A stretch of DNA of 56,480 nt from Butyriboletus loyo (GCA_038093515.1 JBBPSI010000161.1:1-56480), one strand, 5' to 3'. Numbered from the stretch's first letter, positions 10,901 through 23,499 are shown. The notes: generated by a model not told the origin, from the sequence alone. Numbers and translations: made by a program.

Positions 10901-11965
10901 AGACTTTCCAATGACCTCAGGCATTGCTGGGTAAAAGCTAAAATGGCGTATATTATATCAAGTCAACGCCAACGCAAATGGGCTTGCTCACTAGTGATCC
11001 ACTCAATGCTGTCCTTTGTTGTTCTTACGTCCTCCTCAAGGTTGTGCATCATCTTCCGGAGTGACTCCAGCGCCTCGTTAGTACGCCCAGCGATATACAA
11101 AATTTCACAGTTTTTCCGATGAATGCTAAACCCCAGATCATCAAGCCTCCAGCCGCAAATCTAAAAACATCAAAATACGTGGCAATGCAGTGAACCTCCG
11201 CTTACCAAAGAAATCAGTTTTAGGTCTGGAACCGCACGGAATGGCCCAAGCGACTGCGCCCGTGACAGGAGTTGCAGCGCCCTATCATAGTCCTCGTCCT
11301 TGGTTGCCAACGTCGCAAGCCGAACATACATTTCTGCCTACAAACAACATCTTATGAGACTTTTACATTTGCTCGTCAAAAAAGCCTTGCCTGAACAGAG
11401 GAACATGCCGACTTGACCTCAACCGGACCGCGCTCAATCAAGTCAGCGATACCAGCCATGCTTTCAGCATGATACCTGACCTCGAACAACGCGATAAACT
11501 AACAACAAACGGGATATAAGCAAACTGGTATACGTGGGGTATGTAACTCACTTTGATTAGCAACACGATATCTCTATCACGGCCATCGCACTGTCGGAGA
11601 GCAACATTGAAGGCTTCGACTGCAAATTCATACTTTTCCTGCCCGAACAGTGCAAGCCCCTTCGCAACGTGAGCAACCACCGACGGCTGGATGTCAATGG
11701 ACTGTGTGTAGGATGGGGTCACCTTGAGGGCATCATACAAAAAGAATACCAAACTGACCGTTTCAGCATCCCTCAGCGCTGCATCCCAATGACGTAAACG
11801 TGCTCGGATAAGTGCTCGATTGGCAAACACGGAGTAATCACGGGCCGTGCGACGGATGAGATACCCCGATAGTATTTCTTCAGCATCATATAACCTATCT
11901 TCTTTCCATGCTTCACGAGCGGCATCATCGACATCCGTCAGCCGTATGGACGAGTCGCTGTCCAT
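7944..11965 (-). CDS. TPR protein with long disordered Gln/Pro-rich tail (multi-exon)
   Basis: The start is ATG at 11965 (MDSDSSIRLTDVDDAAREAW). The first half carries tetratricopeptide-like helical pairs: YSVFANRALIRARLRHWDAA, VAKGLALFGQEKYEFAVEAF, AEMYVRLATLATKDEDYDRA, TEAIAHYSMALSMNPVTREG, and LLGYERKYEALKGMGRYNGA. The TPR region is joined in phase, through a GTGAGT...GGCAG intron near 10500, to a coiled-coil stretch (10498-10040). A further GTAAGT...AACAG intron near 10040 leads to a Ser/Pro/Gln-rich region down to about 9180. Exons below 9180 (for example SSQNLAQPQAPPYDTLLEIL and QQQALTRQTQKFSEWLMKEM) follow by short GT-AG introns. I place the stop at 7944 after GLFGPRSPRDSYRG, but the last four exons are uncertain. 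TPR domains bind proteins; the partner is unknown. It may be two genes, but matched phases argue for one. Confidence 0.6.
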
Positions 11966-12002
11966 CGTGAAACGCACGGTCAGCGTGATTCTACCCGTGC
12001 AT

Positions 12003-13590
12003 TTAAAAGGGAGAGATAACGTGCCAGAAGGCTTGCAAGCACACAGCGCCTTGAACCATGTGAGTTATGTGCGAAAACTCAGCGATAGAGAACCCACCAT
12101 CTTGTGAGATTAGACGATAGTTCTCGGACACGATCCTTTCTAGCCGACCGTCATGGCCGAGGTCCTCTGGCTTCAACACTCCCTGACGCATCCAGAGGAG
12201 TAAGATCATTGAATCAATTAAACATGCTTCACAACAAACCTTTTCAAACAGGATACTCCACTGAGTATCGTGAGTGATGGCAACACTTGCCGAAGGTTCC
12301 TGGACAATTAACGTGGTCGTCAAGTCGATTCATAAAAAGCCTACAACACACCTTGCTTAACAAATATTGATTGATAACATCAGACGGGTGAAGGCTCTGG
12401 ATGCCGTCAGCATTCGCGAGCGCTTGTGAGTATATACCGCCGTGCTGACCTGCAAAGGATGCGGTACATGATTGACCGTAACGTGCCCCGTGGCATCTGT
12501 ATCATCGGATTGCGGAGCCGGCGAGGAAGTTGTTCTTGAATCCATAATTAAACGAGTCACTGGCAGACTTTGGTCAGCCGATTTCCTATCTCCGCTACCA
12601 CCTCCAGACACAAGTCTTCTCCAAAGATTCCCAACTCGGGAGTGACTCGGGCCATTACCTCTATTGGAGAACCTCATAGACTGTGACTGAGTAAGTGGGG
12701 TATCCACCATGACTTCAACCCACCCACCCCCCAGTACGTCCTCTCTGATTGCAATTTTGAAGCCACTGATGAATACAGATTGGTTCGGGATTCCGACGTC
12801 AATCTGTGGTCCTACATGCCAGGCCAACGCACGCATAGTCTCCCATGCGTAAGACATGTTATTACCCTCTCCAACTTGTGATGCCTTGAACTGTGCAAAT
12901 GATTCCGCAGTACCGGTAGCTTGATCGAATGCCGCAACTGACCAGGATCTAGTTTTGTAAAACCCAGTAATTAAATAGAGGGAGTCGCGGGCGACGATGC
13001 GGCCAAGGTACTGCTCAGCAAAATTGTACCAGTTGGCTGCATTTCGAGTTGCTACATCTTTGAATATCTGTCTCTTGCGGAGCTTGTAGCTCTCGGCGCC
13101 TTTTGGAAGAATGAGAAGCGCGCCTTCGCTGGAGGAGAGACTGAATTCGTAGGTGAAGGGACTGTTCTCCATGATGCACAATCAGTTTGATCGCCCCGGA
13201 CACCCATCTTTAGAAAGGAGACGTGACCCACCGAGATGTAGCTTCTCCAGATGGCTCATCGGACATAGCTGTCACTGAAGAAGTCGAAATAACCCGACCA
13301 GGGTACTCGGCATGAGGAAAGGTTGCAATGTCCCATTCATTAAGTACGATATGCTCGAAATTGTCAGGTACACCGGTGACTCGGTGCAAGGGATGTTCAC
13401 GGGGGAGACATATGTTGAAGAAGACATCAAAACTGCCGTTCTCTGGATCAATGACGCCAACATCGCCAATCCGGAGTCCGTCCTGACGGCGCACCAGAAG
13501 CTCCTTGGAGGGCTCTGGTGTCCATAAAGGATATCCGTAACCGAGAGGTAGTAAGTATTTTGTATACAATTGCGGCGGAGGATCGGTCAT
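12003..13590 (-). CDS. Fungal protein of unknown function, LGYGYPLWTPEPS family
   Basis: The start is ATG at 13590 (MTDPPPQLYTKYLLPLGYGY). The sequence has the conserved run LGYGYPLWTPEPS, then RIGDVGVIDPENGSFDVFF and NICLPREHPLH, then EGALLILPKGA and WYNFAEQYLGR, and RDSLYLITGFYKTRSW. It ends in a polar region with HPSDVINQYLLSK and ITHDTQWSILFEK. I recall this layout from many agaricomycete genomes as an expanded family without an assigned function. Introns lie near 13190 and 12330, and at 12181-12240 (GTTTGT...CAG). The C-terminus is unsure: a possible donor near 12102 could give an end different from the stop at 12003, which is only 38 bp upstream of the next gene's ATG. I do not assign a function. 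Confidence 0.65.
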
Positions 13591-14053
13591 ATCCCAGCAA
13601 TCGAAAAGACAAGAGGTTTGAAAAAAAGAAGGTTTTAGCGCCGGCCAGAGGCTACTTAGTACTGAGTATGGCCCAAAGTCAGACTCGAAGCTTGAAGCTT
13701 GACCATAACCACGCTCGGCCGCCGCAGTTTGCGGCTTCGACTTCAACCCTTGCCCCAACCAAGGACATACTCTACTTGGAAAACTCGAAGATTTAGTGCC
13801 TAAACGTCCGGCTTTCCATAAAAAACGGTTATGCTGGGACTCCTATCATGACTCTGGTTCAAAGATGTATTCCGAGTCAGCACAGCTTTCTGACTACCCC
13901 CGAACGTCCCTAATTTTGTAAGCGATACAACTGCAAGACAACTGCATTTTTTTTCATTCAAATTCGCAGGTGTACTAGAGTGCGTAAAATGGAATGGTGA
14001 AAATGTTGTATATTTAGTAGAGTGCTGGTTTGGGGGTGGGGGATAATAATTGA
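13591..14053. other. Intergenic: upstream of one minus-strand gene, downstream of another
   Basis: There is no convincing frame. It should hold the promoter of the gene starting at 13590 and the 3' end of the gene stopping at 14054; I see no clear TATA box or other motif. Confidence 0.5.
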
Positions 14054-16326
14054 TCAAGTTCCTGGAGCACCGAACCAGCCAGGACCGTATGCTCCACCTG
14101 GAACGAGAGTAGGTTGCCATATCGTCGTGAGATGTCTGATTTCGCCACAAGGAAATGGGTATCATAACGAGTCAGTAGTCAGCAAGAAAAAGTACGCACT
14201 GCTGAATACGCGCTCGTTCCTCATGCAACTTGCCAACTTCATGCAAGAGCATACGAACTTCGACGCTGAGAATCTTGGTGAACTCATCGAAATACTATTA
14301 AAACTAACGTTAACCGCATAGTGTAGCCAGGCGGGAGTGACGGTGCGTACACCTTGAATATTGTAAGGGACCTGCTCATTTGCTGTAGCACGGATAGCGT
14401 TGATAATCTCTTCGTGCTGTCTGTTACTGTCTGCTCTCCAAGCTAAACAATAACGGTAGGCAACCAATTCCATTCCCATTCGAGTGTATAAATGGAGGTA
14501 CTTACAATCTAAAAGGGCATTGAACAGTTCTCTCTGTTCCGCGTCCCCTTTCCGAATTTCACAAACCACTTGCTCGATCTCTATCCGCGAAGTTAAATGA
14601 ATAGTACCGCCACGACTCTTCGGCTTCGACCTACTGGAGTTTTCCTCCATCGCTTGTTTTTTATGCTCTTCATACTGCTTTGCTGCCACTCGATCTTCTA
14701 CAGGCCGGGACGCCATGCCCATCAACTCTCGTATCTGTTGACTGCATGCCTCCTTCCAACGCAATCTCTCCGACCATTGTTGCTCCATTAACACCTTCTT
14801 CTCTCCGCAGAGAGCAAATATTTGTCGAATCAAGTTAGTGAGGTCAGCCAGCTAATCGTGCAATGATTCAATTCGTTCTATAACCCCTACCTGTGGCACG
14901 CTCTCCGCTGCGAAAGACAATTGCCGTTTGTTATCCAGCTGAGACTGGGGATAAGTGAGACCCTCTTAGAGAACAGCATTTCTAATTCCACAAACTTTGT
15001 GAGCACTCTCTTGTTCGCGATCTGTAGCTAATGGCCGTTCTCTCTCCTTCTGCATGACCTCCGGAGCATTAAAGGCACGCGCGGAGGTTATGTCTTGTGT
15101 GGAACTTTGAATCGGCTTGATGATCGATGATTCATCAAGGTCGCGACGAGGTTGGATAGAAGGATCACGTTCTGCGTCTGAACGTTCTTGGCGTGGATGT
15201 AAAGTGCCCTCGGAGGTAATGTTGGCCGGTCTGGAGGGTACACATGCGTGACTCGGTACTGAAACGTGATGGTCCAGTACGCTTAGTCGTCGGTCTCTAT
15301 CTTCCTCGATCGTTGAAGGTAAGGACGCGATGGTAAGTTTGCTACCGTGCTGAGGTTCGGGTAGTCTCAGTTGCCCTTGAGAGATGACAGGGTCGGCAGT
15401 CGATTGATCAATGTGACCCAACGGAGGAATTGTGGGAGGCACCTACGAGTCAAACTCGTTAATTATTTATTGGGGTGCTAGATGTAATATGCACTCCCAC
15501 GAGAATAGGACTCGCTGAAAGGCAGAAGGGCGCAGAGTCTCACCTGCTCCTCACCATCCTCACTAAGGTGGATGTGTATGTTAGACCCTGATGCGGGATA
15601 TTGCTCGCAAGTAGCGTGTAAAATAGGATCCATATGATGTGCGGTTTCTCGCGCTGATATTATCAAATCTGGAGGCGGCTGAGGATTGACTGGGGCATTG
15701 CAACTGGGCGTTTTACCGGCGTTCTGTAGGAACGAAGGTGTGGGAATACTTTGTGAAATGGATCTGCCTTGGTATGCGCTGGATATGGTACCTGTTTCTT
15801 GACCTGGTTGCGCAGGCGGGTGTAGATCCGCACTTTGACTGTGGGCCAACAGAGCTTCAATGCGACGCAAGGGTTCATCAGTCTTTATGTTCTCTCGTGG
15901 CGCAGGTATTGATTGTCGAAGCTCGTCCAGGATGTGCTTAGTCGATGCTTGTGCTTGCCAAAGAACAAGAGCTTCAACGCGCTGCAAGCGTTCGTGAATC
16001 TCCGCATTCTCCTGTGGCGCAGGTATTGATCGTCGAAGCTCATCCAGGACATGGTTAGTCGATGCCTGCGCTTGCCAAATAGTATTGGTCTGTTCAAGTA
16101 CCCTTGCCAACATGCCATGGAGGGTGGCCAGGGTGATAGCTTCAACCTGGCGATCTGTGCCATCAGATTTAGTAGATTCTGTAGTGTAACACGAGGTTAT
16201 GAATGAACCAGACGGCCCACTGGCAGGTAAAATTTGAGGAAGCTCGGAAGGCAGCGACGATGATGACGGTCCAGATAACCCCGCTGGCCAGGATTCGAAA
16301 GGCACAGGCGTCCGAGTCCCTGTCAT
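14054..16326 (-). CDS. Disordered/coiled-coil protein of unknown function with a 39-residue internal repeat
   Basis: The start is ATG at 16326 (MTGTRTPVPFESWPAGLSG). The N-terminal part is Ser/Pro-rich and contains two tandem copies of a 39-residue unit (IWQAQASTNHVLDELRRSIP and LWQAQASTKHILDELRQSIP), the second ending in LRRIEALLA. After polar exons (15442-14966) comes a predicted helical C-terminal region: EQQWSERLRWKEACSQQIRE, RKGDAEQRELFNALLD, RQHEEIINAIRATANEQVPY. An intron near 14300 joins it to FDEFTKILSVEVRMLLHEVG, and the protein ends in PGGAYGPGWFGAPGT at the stop at 14054. This C-terminal arrangement resembles agaricomycete hypothetical proteins. No enzymatic motif is visible. The exon joins at 14833-14966 and 15442-15478 are not resolved. 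Confidence 0.6.
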
Positions 16327-17019
16327 CTTGGAGCTTGCTGGAATAGCACAAGGAATTCAAGTCCAGTGGTCCGCCGTGTCCACGCTTCGCAGGATGTGCG
16401 ACTCTGATTGGGCCTACTCGAGTCTAGCACTGTGGGAGTATGTACTAAAACTTCAGGCTTTTTGATAGAACTTGACAGTATTGTATTGAAATCTTCTCGC
16501 CCTACATTCGAGTATTCTCGATATTAGGTTAGTGATATGAAATCGACGTTGCGACTTGGGATGACGGAGATATCAAGGTGTTCAAGTTGGGAGAAGTGGC
16601 AAGAATCTGGGACGTTGCCAGTCAGCCTTTAAGTAGGTCAAAATCTTATCTTTGACTTGATTTCCATCATGTTCTGTTTTTGCGATGCCAGCAAAAAAAA
16701 ACTCACAGAAACATTCTGTTTGTCAACACCACAAGTTGTTCCGCTCCAAACTTCTCAAAGATCGTCAAGAGGAGTGTACCGGAAACGAAAAAACATGATG
16801 GCGAGTCGACATGGACCCGTCCCATAGCAGCCAGGTATCTCAGCCATACTAGTCTGGGAAATCTAAAATTCTGGACGAACCTTGACGCGTCTGCTCAGCA
16901 TCATGAGATTTGACATTTATTCAAGGTACAACTTGTACAAAGTACAGGACTTGTGAAAACATGTAGCTTGGGCCTCCCGTAATCTCATACAACACTGCAA
17001 TGAAGTGATTCTGACTCAT
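16327..17019. other. Gene-free gap
   Basis: This lies between the start of the disordered-protein gene and the stop of the P450 gene. I see no coding frame, RNA gene or repeat. It should contain the promoter of the gene starting at 16326. Confidence 0.5.
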
Positions 17020-19166
17020 CTAGATCATTGACTCGGACATCATCTCCCTCAACCGGCCCTCCTGTATCCGAGGTATGAACTCCACGTCGAAAGGAGCCGC
17101 CTCCGCGACAACGCTGTCCGAATAAGCATTCATGTCGATCGGTGCATCAGGTCGCTCCACAATACGGAACGACCAAAGCAAGAGTGCAAGGTTGATGTAG
17201 AGCGACCTATTCGCGAAATGTTTTCCTGGGCATACTCTATGGACGACGTCGTCAGGATTGGGTCAGGAATAAAAGGAGACGGATATAACCCACCTTCGGC
17301 CAAAGCCATACGGGTAGGAGCACATATCGTTTCGGAGTCGCCCGTCGTTGTCAATCCATCGCTGAGGGTTAAATTTCTCGGGTTCAGGGAAGGCCATAGG
17401 GTCTTGAGATATAGCCCTAGGCGATCAATCACAATTTAACGGTTGGTCATAGACGAAGGACGACCAGTATAATCACAAGTGACATCCAATGACACTTGCA
17501 CCCGCAGGAATCCGTTGACCCTTCTGAGATAACCCCAGATTCAACTAAAGCCTTCTGATCGAGAGGATGATAAGCGACGTACCCAGACGATGTCCTCGGT
17601 AGCACGGTGTGCAAATCCTACAGGAAAGTAAAGTCAATTTCGTGATCTGGCTATCCTGCAAAACATTCACCAATAGGTGTAACAGGTCTCCAACGTAGTG
17701 CTTCAAATACAAACGCATGAACCTGAGGCAGCGAATCAGAATGCTCCCAGCTAGGCACTAATGCAACGTCATTAGACATCCATGACTATCAGTGCATTGA
17801 GATTTACTTCTATGATTTCCAACGACCATATCCAGCTCTTCTTGAACTCGTCTTTGCGCTTCTGGATAACAGGCAGCAGCCAGTATCATGTTTGTGATAG
17901 CAACCGCACTCTTGTGGCGAACCATGTCAGTCCAATCCACATGTAGTCAACTGAAGAGGGCATACTGTCTCTGCCGCAGCGCCAAATAGGTTTCCAGCCA
18001 GAAACGCCATCTCATCTCTTGAGAGTCCATGTTCATCGGTGTGTTCCAAAAGCATCCTCATGAATGAATTACCAGTTTTGTTCGATTCCTGCAGTAATCG
18101 TACGCATGGTGTAAGTCATAACCCGGTTTTACTGATTGGATTTACGCTTACCATGTCCAATCGAACACGGTCCATTTGGTCTCTGTAGAGTTGCAACTCA
18201 AAGTCATAATATTGCTTCACCTGACGGCCATGTCCAGGAATATACTTCAACAAGGGAATGCGATCCACGAGAAAAGCTCCAGGCCGCATCGCATACTCGA
18301 AGTTTTCCATCACTTGACGAATCCGGACGAAATCCGGATCGTCATTCGATGTCGGAGTCGACTTGCCATACGTCAAAATCAGAATAACCGACGCAGCAAA
18401 GCTGCAAAGTTTCCTGTCGGTTCAGGCAAGTCCCCTAACTCGTCAATCAGACGAGTACTCACCGTTGGGCATGTGTACGGTGGTTCTTCGGGTCGTTCAA
18501 GACATCCGTGATGACATTCTTTGCATTTTCTAGTTGCATATCTTGATAGGCCTCTATTGCCTTGGGTTGCAGGTGGGAATGCGCCGCCTTTCTGTACCGA
18601 CGCAACCGCTCGCCGCTGCGCAAGAGCAGAGGTCGCAAACCATTGGATAGGAACTCACTTGCAACGACCGAGTGGGGACGGTCCACGAGGGCAGCACCCT
18701 TTTTCTCCATGATCTCGGTTGCAGCCTATGTTGTCCGAATTGACGATCATGGGGACCAAGGGCATCAAACAGAAACCCGCCATAACGTACAATCAGCACA
18801 CATGGTACATTGAACAAAACGGAGATTGTTACATCCACACGCCCAATGATGACGATGATTTGACTACCCTGACGCAATGCGATCACAGGGCCGTACTCTG
18901 CGACCCAATCCGTGAGGGTGCGTGCGATGCTGGGGAATGTGTCAAGTTGATTGAATTGTAAACGCAGATGATCGATCTCACTTTACAGAGGGTAGTGCGT
19001 TGTCCCAGAACCACCTCGCGGGAGGTCCGGGAGGGAGAGGGATGTTATTCTTGGAATTCACTGCTGCCTGACGACTCTGGAAGAGGAAGGTTGTGACGGC
19101 AGCCGTCACCGCAAGCCCGAGGAACCAGTTTACGGTGGAGAGACTTTCGAGTGCTAGCAAAGACAT
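17020..19166 (-). CDS. Cytochrome P450 monooxygenase (microsomal, O-methylsterigmatocystin-oxidoreductase-like)
   Basis: This is a haem-thiolate monooxygenase, expected in the ER membrane with NADPH-P450 reductase as partner. The start is ATG at 19166. Residues of about 13-29 form a membrane anchor (NWFLGLAVTAAVTTFLF), followed by the proline hinge IPLPPGPP. The order continues: ERLRRYRKAAHSHLQPKAI, EYAMRPGAFLVDRIPLLKYI, the I-helix AGNLFGAAAETV, the K-helix ExxR in VFEALRWRP, and the haem-binding FGFGRRVCPG. The last motif is split by a GT-AG intron at about 17292-17240 and restored in phase. The stop is TAG at 17020 after MMSESMI. All catalytic motifs are intact. The I-helix has Ala where a Gly is usual before xET. 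The similarity to the OrdA-like basidiomycete clan rests on recalled sequence features, so the substrate is unknown. I see no accompanying biosynthetic cluster. Confidence 0.88.
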
Positions 19167-19773
19167 CGAGGTGACAGTGGTAAGTTTGAGATGTTGGATA
19201 AAAGTCTGGACTCATTATTGCCTACTATCGCGCCGTCTCATATAAACTTTCCAAGACTTCTTGGCACTTGACCGCTGGTCATGGGACGAAGCGCTGGCCA
19301 AGATGGATTACTACAGCAGAGCCTCTAGCCCCCTGAAACCTTGTCCGATTAGAGTTCCAAAGAACTCTAAATACCTGTGCAATGATAATGGTGAAGATCG
19401 ATAGCTAGAATTGCCGCTGCATGAATATCATAGGAGCGAGAGCATGTTTGGAGCCTGGCTTCAGTTGATCATCTAGCCTCGTCCCAAGGTGCAAATTCGA
19501 CCTGGAGGTGACCACTTGCGCAAGCAAGGTCCCAATTGCGACTAGAGGCGCACGCTAATGACATGAGGGTGGTTAACTGTACACTGAGCCGCACTGGCAA
19601 GTAACGTGGCTGTTGAAACGTTGCCAACGTTGCCAATCATCCACTCCGTCATGCTACTTCGCGATTAGACAGGTTGCAGTGTTGGGTGTGTACCTCGATG
19701 ACTCCCTAGGAAGAGGATTCATTTGCGCAATATGTAAATTCGAGAAGGCAGGAGAGAGAAGTTGTCAGGTGCC
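19167..19773. other. Intergenic: P450 promoter side and VPS72 3' side
   Basis: I see no coding frame or repeat. The P450 promoter should lie in its left part; the CTCATATAAACT near 19237 could be a TATA element in the + reading only, so I do not call it. Confidence 0.45.
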
Positions 19774-21942
19774 TCATCCATCTGTAATTCCAACCCTGCG
19801 CCGCTTCGTGGTCCGATCTTCTGGCCCCTCCGCTTTATCTTCTACACTCCCATCTTCTTGCTCTCCCGCCACACCCACACCCATGCCTGCAACAACACTC
19901 CCACTCCCTCCAGCTTCTCCACTATGCCTCCCATTCATCTCACCCACCCCCACATAACACCCCAACGAACTGCACCACACATACCCCCTCCCCAATACAC
20001 TCGTCAACACGTCGTACGCACCGACGTTGGCGAACGGGACGTTTGTCCTCGGATCGCAGTACTTGGCGGGTTGTCCTGTGATGGGACACATACGAACCGG
20101 TCGGGCTAATGCCAAACAACGGCCAAGGATAGATAAGTAGTGGAGGTGGGGTCGTTAGTTTAGTACCAGTGCGGACAGACAAACAAAAGCAAGGGAAAAT
20201 GAAGTAAATGTATAAAACGAAAACACGAAAAGCACTCACTCAACGGCCGCCCCTTGCCCGTAAACACCCTCACTGTATCCCATTGCACATGATCCCCAAA
20301 CATGGCCGACATGGTGTCTTTCCATGTGGGGTTGGAGGGATTGGATTGGGAGAGTTTGTGGACAACGTAGTTCTTACAGACATCTTCAGTGCGGTGAGAG
20401 ATGAGTGATGTGGTCGGGACGGGTGGGTGGGAGAAGAGAGCGGGCGGGGGTCGGGGTTGTGCTAAGATTTGTGTTTGCGCCTGAGGTTGTGCTTGTGCTT
20501 GTGCTGGGAGTTGTACTTGGGGTTGTGGTTGTGACGGCTGTGATGGCTGCTGCCATGATGCCGCTGACAGGACGGAGGAGACGGCGCGTGCAGCAGGCAC
20601 AACGGAATCATGCACGTTCGAGGAAGACGTGGATGCCAAGAGTGGTGCGGAGTGTGATGTAAACGGCGTCGGAGCTGTCGATGGGCCTGCAGAAGACACC
20701 TCTGAATTCCCGCTCAAATACGACGGCGATGCTGTCGCTGATACACACGCGGACGCTTCTTGCGGTTTCGACGCCGCGCTCTGAGTCGTGAGTGGCGTAT
20801 ACGTATAAAATGGCATACTATATGCCTGACTCCCTACTGTACCCGCTCCGACGCTAGACGCGTACACAAAGTTGTACTTTGCATACATATTAGCACTTGC
20901 CGCGGTCGTCGTTGGGGGCGGAGGCGGGGGTGGAGGTAATTGGACTTCCACCTGGATGGTCTCCTTCTTGCTGATCCATCGCAAAACGGGGCCTTCGATC
21001 GCTTGCTTCACCACGCGCGCCTTGGCGCGTTTCTCTTCTTCAAGACGCAGGTAATTTCTGTGTTCTGTAATATTTCCCTCCTCAGTATCGAGTGCCCGTG
21101 CGACGAGTTCGTCTTGTGTCGGTAATCGAGTAGCCATCTTTGCCTTCTTTGGAATCGCAGCCTGTGTGCGACGTCCCATGAGCGAGACACAAACACCAGC
21201 GTACGAAAAACCACCACGCACCCGCTTCACCTCGGCATCCTTGATACGATTCACGGTCGCTGAGGTATTCAGGATCGTATATCGCCTCTGACTGTGTCTC
21301 TTGACCCCCACCGTCCCCGTACCACCCTCGATCACTTCGCCTGTTTCGGCATTCACAACGACACCGAGGGAAACGCGGCGTTTGGGCTTTTCGGTTAGCT
21401 TTGGTTTCAGTTGCAAAGATGTCGCATCGGGGTTGAACGTCACCCGTTGGCGTGCGTGTGCTGCCGCGGTGGCTTTTTCAACGCGCGCGCGCGCGGTCTA
21501 AGCAGAAAGAGTGAGCAAGCGACAGGGGCAGGTCATGTCTTGTTCTCGATGTAACAAGGAATGTAAATTTAGCACGCACCTTACGCTCCCTCCGTTCATC
21601 CTCCCTCACCGCTCTGTCCTCCTCATCGATATCCTCTTGCGCCGCCTCTTCGTCCGTGCTTGCGAAATCCGATTCAAACACGTCCTCCTCCTCTAGAATA
21701 TCAAAGTAACTTAAACCAGAAGAGACCTGGTGCGAACGAAAGAAACGCACCCTTATCGACGACAAAATCAATATCTTCCTCGGGTTCCTGTGGTTCCTCG
21801 ACTGCGAGCTCAGCCAACGCCAGCTCCATCCTAGCAGCGGTCAGTGTGGCGTTGACGACTAGAAGACACCCAGCAAGACGCACCGATTTCCTGCTGTACT
21901 CCGCTTCGACCTGCGTGAAACGAGACTATCCTCCTCTGCCAT
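19774..21942 (-). CDS. VPS72: VPS72/YL1 homologue, SWR1 chromatin-remodelling subunit
   Basis: YL1 proteins are histone H2A.Z chaperone subunits of SWR1/SRCAP complexes in the nucleus. The start is ATG at 21942 (MAEEDSLVSRRSKRSTAGNR). A short intron leads in phase to MELALAELAVEEPQEPEEDI, and a further exon gives the acidic H2A.Z-binding region (EEEDVFESDFASTDEE) and a basic stretch with VTFNPDATSLQLKPKLTEKP. The C-terminal exon carries the YL1_C signature RPVRMCPITGQPAKYCDPRT followed by VPFANVGAYDVL. The two parts join in phase by a GTGAGT...TTAG intron near 20240-20106 (PL-T-RPVRM). Between them lies an unusually long low-complexity insert (poly-Pro, then Ser/Ala/Gln-rich, about 20920-20420). 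The family assignment is strong. Confidence 0.88.
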
Positions 21943-21999
21943 GTTTGATTGTCGTTTCCTTTGAACGGTCGCAGTGCTCGCTGGGCTGCTGTAATCACC

Positions 22000-22046
22000 C
22001 AAAAATGGAAAGCAAAACCTTTTGAATTCAACACTGCCAAACAACA
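22000..22046 (+). repeat. Left copy of a roughly 50-bp direct repeat
   Basis: The sequence contains ACCTTTTGAATTCAA and CCAAACAAC and matches 23500-23547 over about 50 bp, flanking included. It lies 58-104 bp upstream of the VPS72 ATG. Confidence 0.7.
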
Positions 22047-22072
22047 ATTGACACCCCATACCGTAAGTCACG

Positions 22073-22183
22073 ACTTTCTCATAATGCACGGAGCTGCACT
22101 CGGGCTCTTACACTCTGATAATGTATAAAATCTCATAGTGCATCAACGTTTGTCGCTCCCAACGCTATGCATTATAAGAAAGT
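22073..22183. repeat. 111-bp inverted-repeat (hairpin) element
   Basis: ACTTTCTCATAATGCA at 22073-22088 pairs with TGCATTATAAGAAAGT at 22168-22183, with one mismatch over 16 bp. No target duplication is evident. It could be a small MITE or a chance promoter palindrome. Confidence 0.45.
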
Positions 22184-23499
22184 TGTATAATTATCATGCC
22201 TCGCAATGATTGAAAGGGCTCGGCCGTATTGGCCACGAAATGCACCATCCCGATACTTGTCCACGATAGCGCATCCTTGGCAAACCACAGGTTTTGAAAA
22301 GTGAGTGTAGGCTCTATCAGAGTGGTGAGCTTTAGGGTGCACCTGCCCTCGTCTCTTCATTGAATGTCTGTTCATGTCTGAGTATTCACCAAACACCACG
22401 GCAAAGAAATGATGCCCACACAGAGGCTGGAAAGTATAACCGGTAGAGCATAGGTAGAGGGGAGTCCTATCAATCCATAGGCTGTGCGGAGATGGCGGCT
22501 GCCTGTGTCGGCCCCGCCAGCAAGGCGCACTGCTACTCATTACTGGAGTCATTATGTACGCAGCCTCACACAGAGGTTAACGTTCAACCTCTGATGAGGT
22601 AGTCGGTGAATATTGACTGCCCTTGTTATTCAGAGCATACTTATCACGAACTGCAAGAGGCAAGTAAATACAAGTCCCTCATCAACAGATGAGTCACTCC
22701 ACAACTACTCCCTTTTTGATTTGTTTCCTACTTATATATGGTCTGGGTCGAATGATCAAATCATAGGATGGGGTACATTTGATCCAGATCTGGACACTTG
22801 AAGTACATACAGGATTTGGAGGACGAGTCACAGTTACGCCTGAAATCGCCTCTTCATTGCTGCCCCGAGTTCGTCCAGCTCGTGAACCATTTCATCCAGC
22901 TCTTCCTATGCTTCGCCTGTGACGTCCGTACCTTTGCCTCGACTCAGAGAATTGCCTGGGCGAAGTTCCCAATCCGCAGAGGGTGCGTAAGGTGCGTGCC
23001 TGTTTTCCATTTCGTTGCTTCGACCCACCCCTGTCGTTCGCTCACTCTTTTTGCTTAGACAGCGCGGTCACGCGTTGAAAGAGCCACCGCAGCAGTACAC
23101 GCATGCCAGCAAGTGACGTCCAATCAGGAAGCAACATCCTCGCAACTGAAACCAACGTAACCGTCGGTGGCTGAATGCAGACATAGGCGAAATGATCGAG
23201 AGCTATGTGGGGTTGCTGGCCATCATGAGACAGAGTCGGAAGCGACGTAAGGTCATAGATGCCTCAGCGACTAACGTATTAAGGAGTATGCTAGGAGTGG
23301 TAGATCGAACGCATCTGAGTCGTTGTCGTCGATTTTCACATTCGAGCTGAGCCCAAGCCGGGGAGGTGAAAAGAAGAGAGTAGAGGGTCCTTCGGTTTCT
23401 AGTGCCCATTTACACCCAGGTCACCCAGGGCTGCGTTTCCAACGAGGAGTAGTTTATTTACGAATGTACCGTGTCGCAAAAATATGCCTAACAGGATCA
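22184..23499. other. Gene-free gap between the two direct repeats
   Basis: None of the short frames has a start, splice signals or recognisable motifs. It separates VPS72 from the mitoribosomal gene and appears to be inserted DNA (see findings). Confidence 0.5.
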
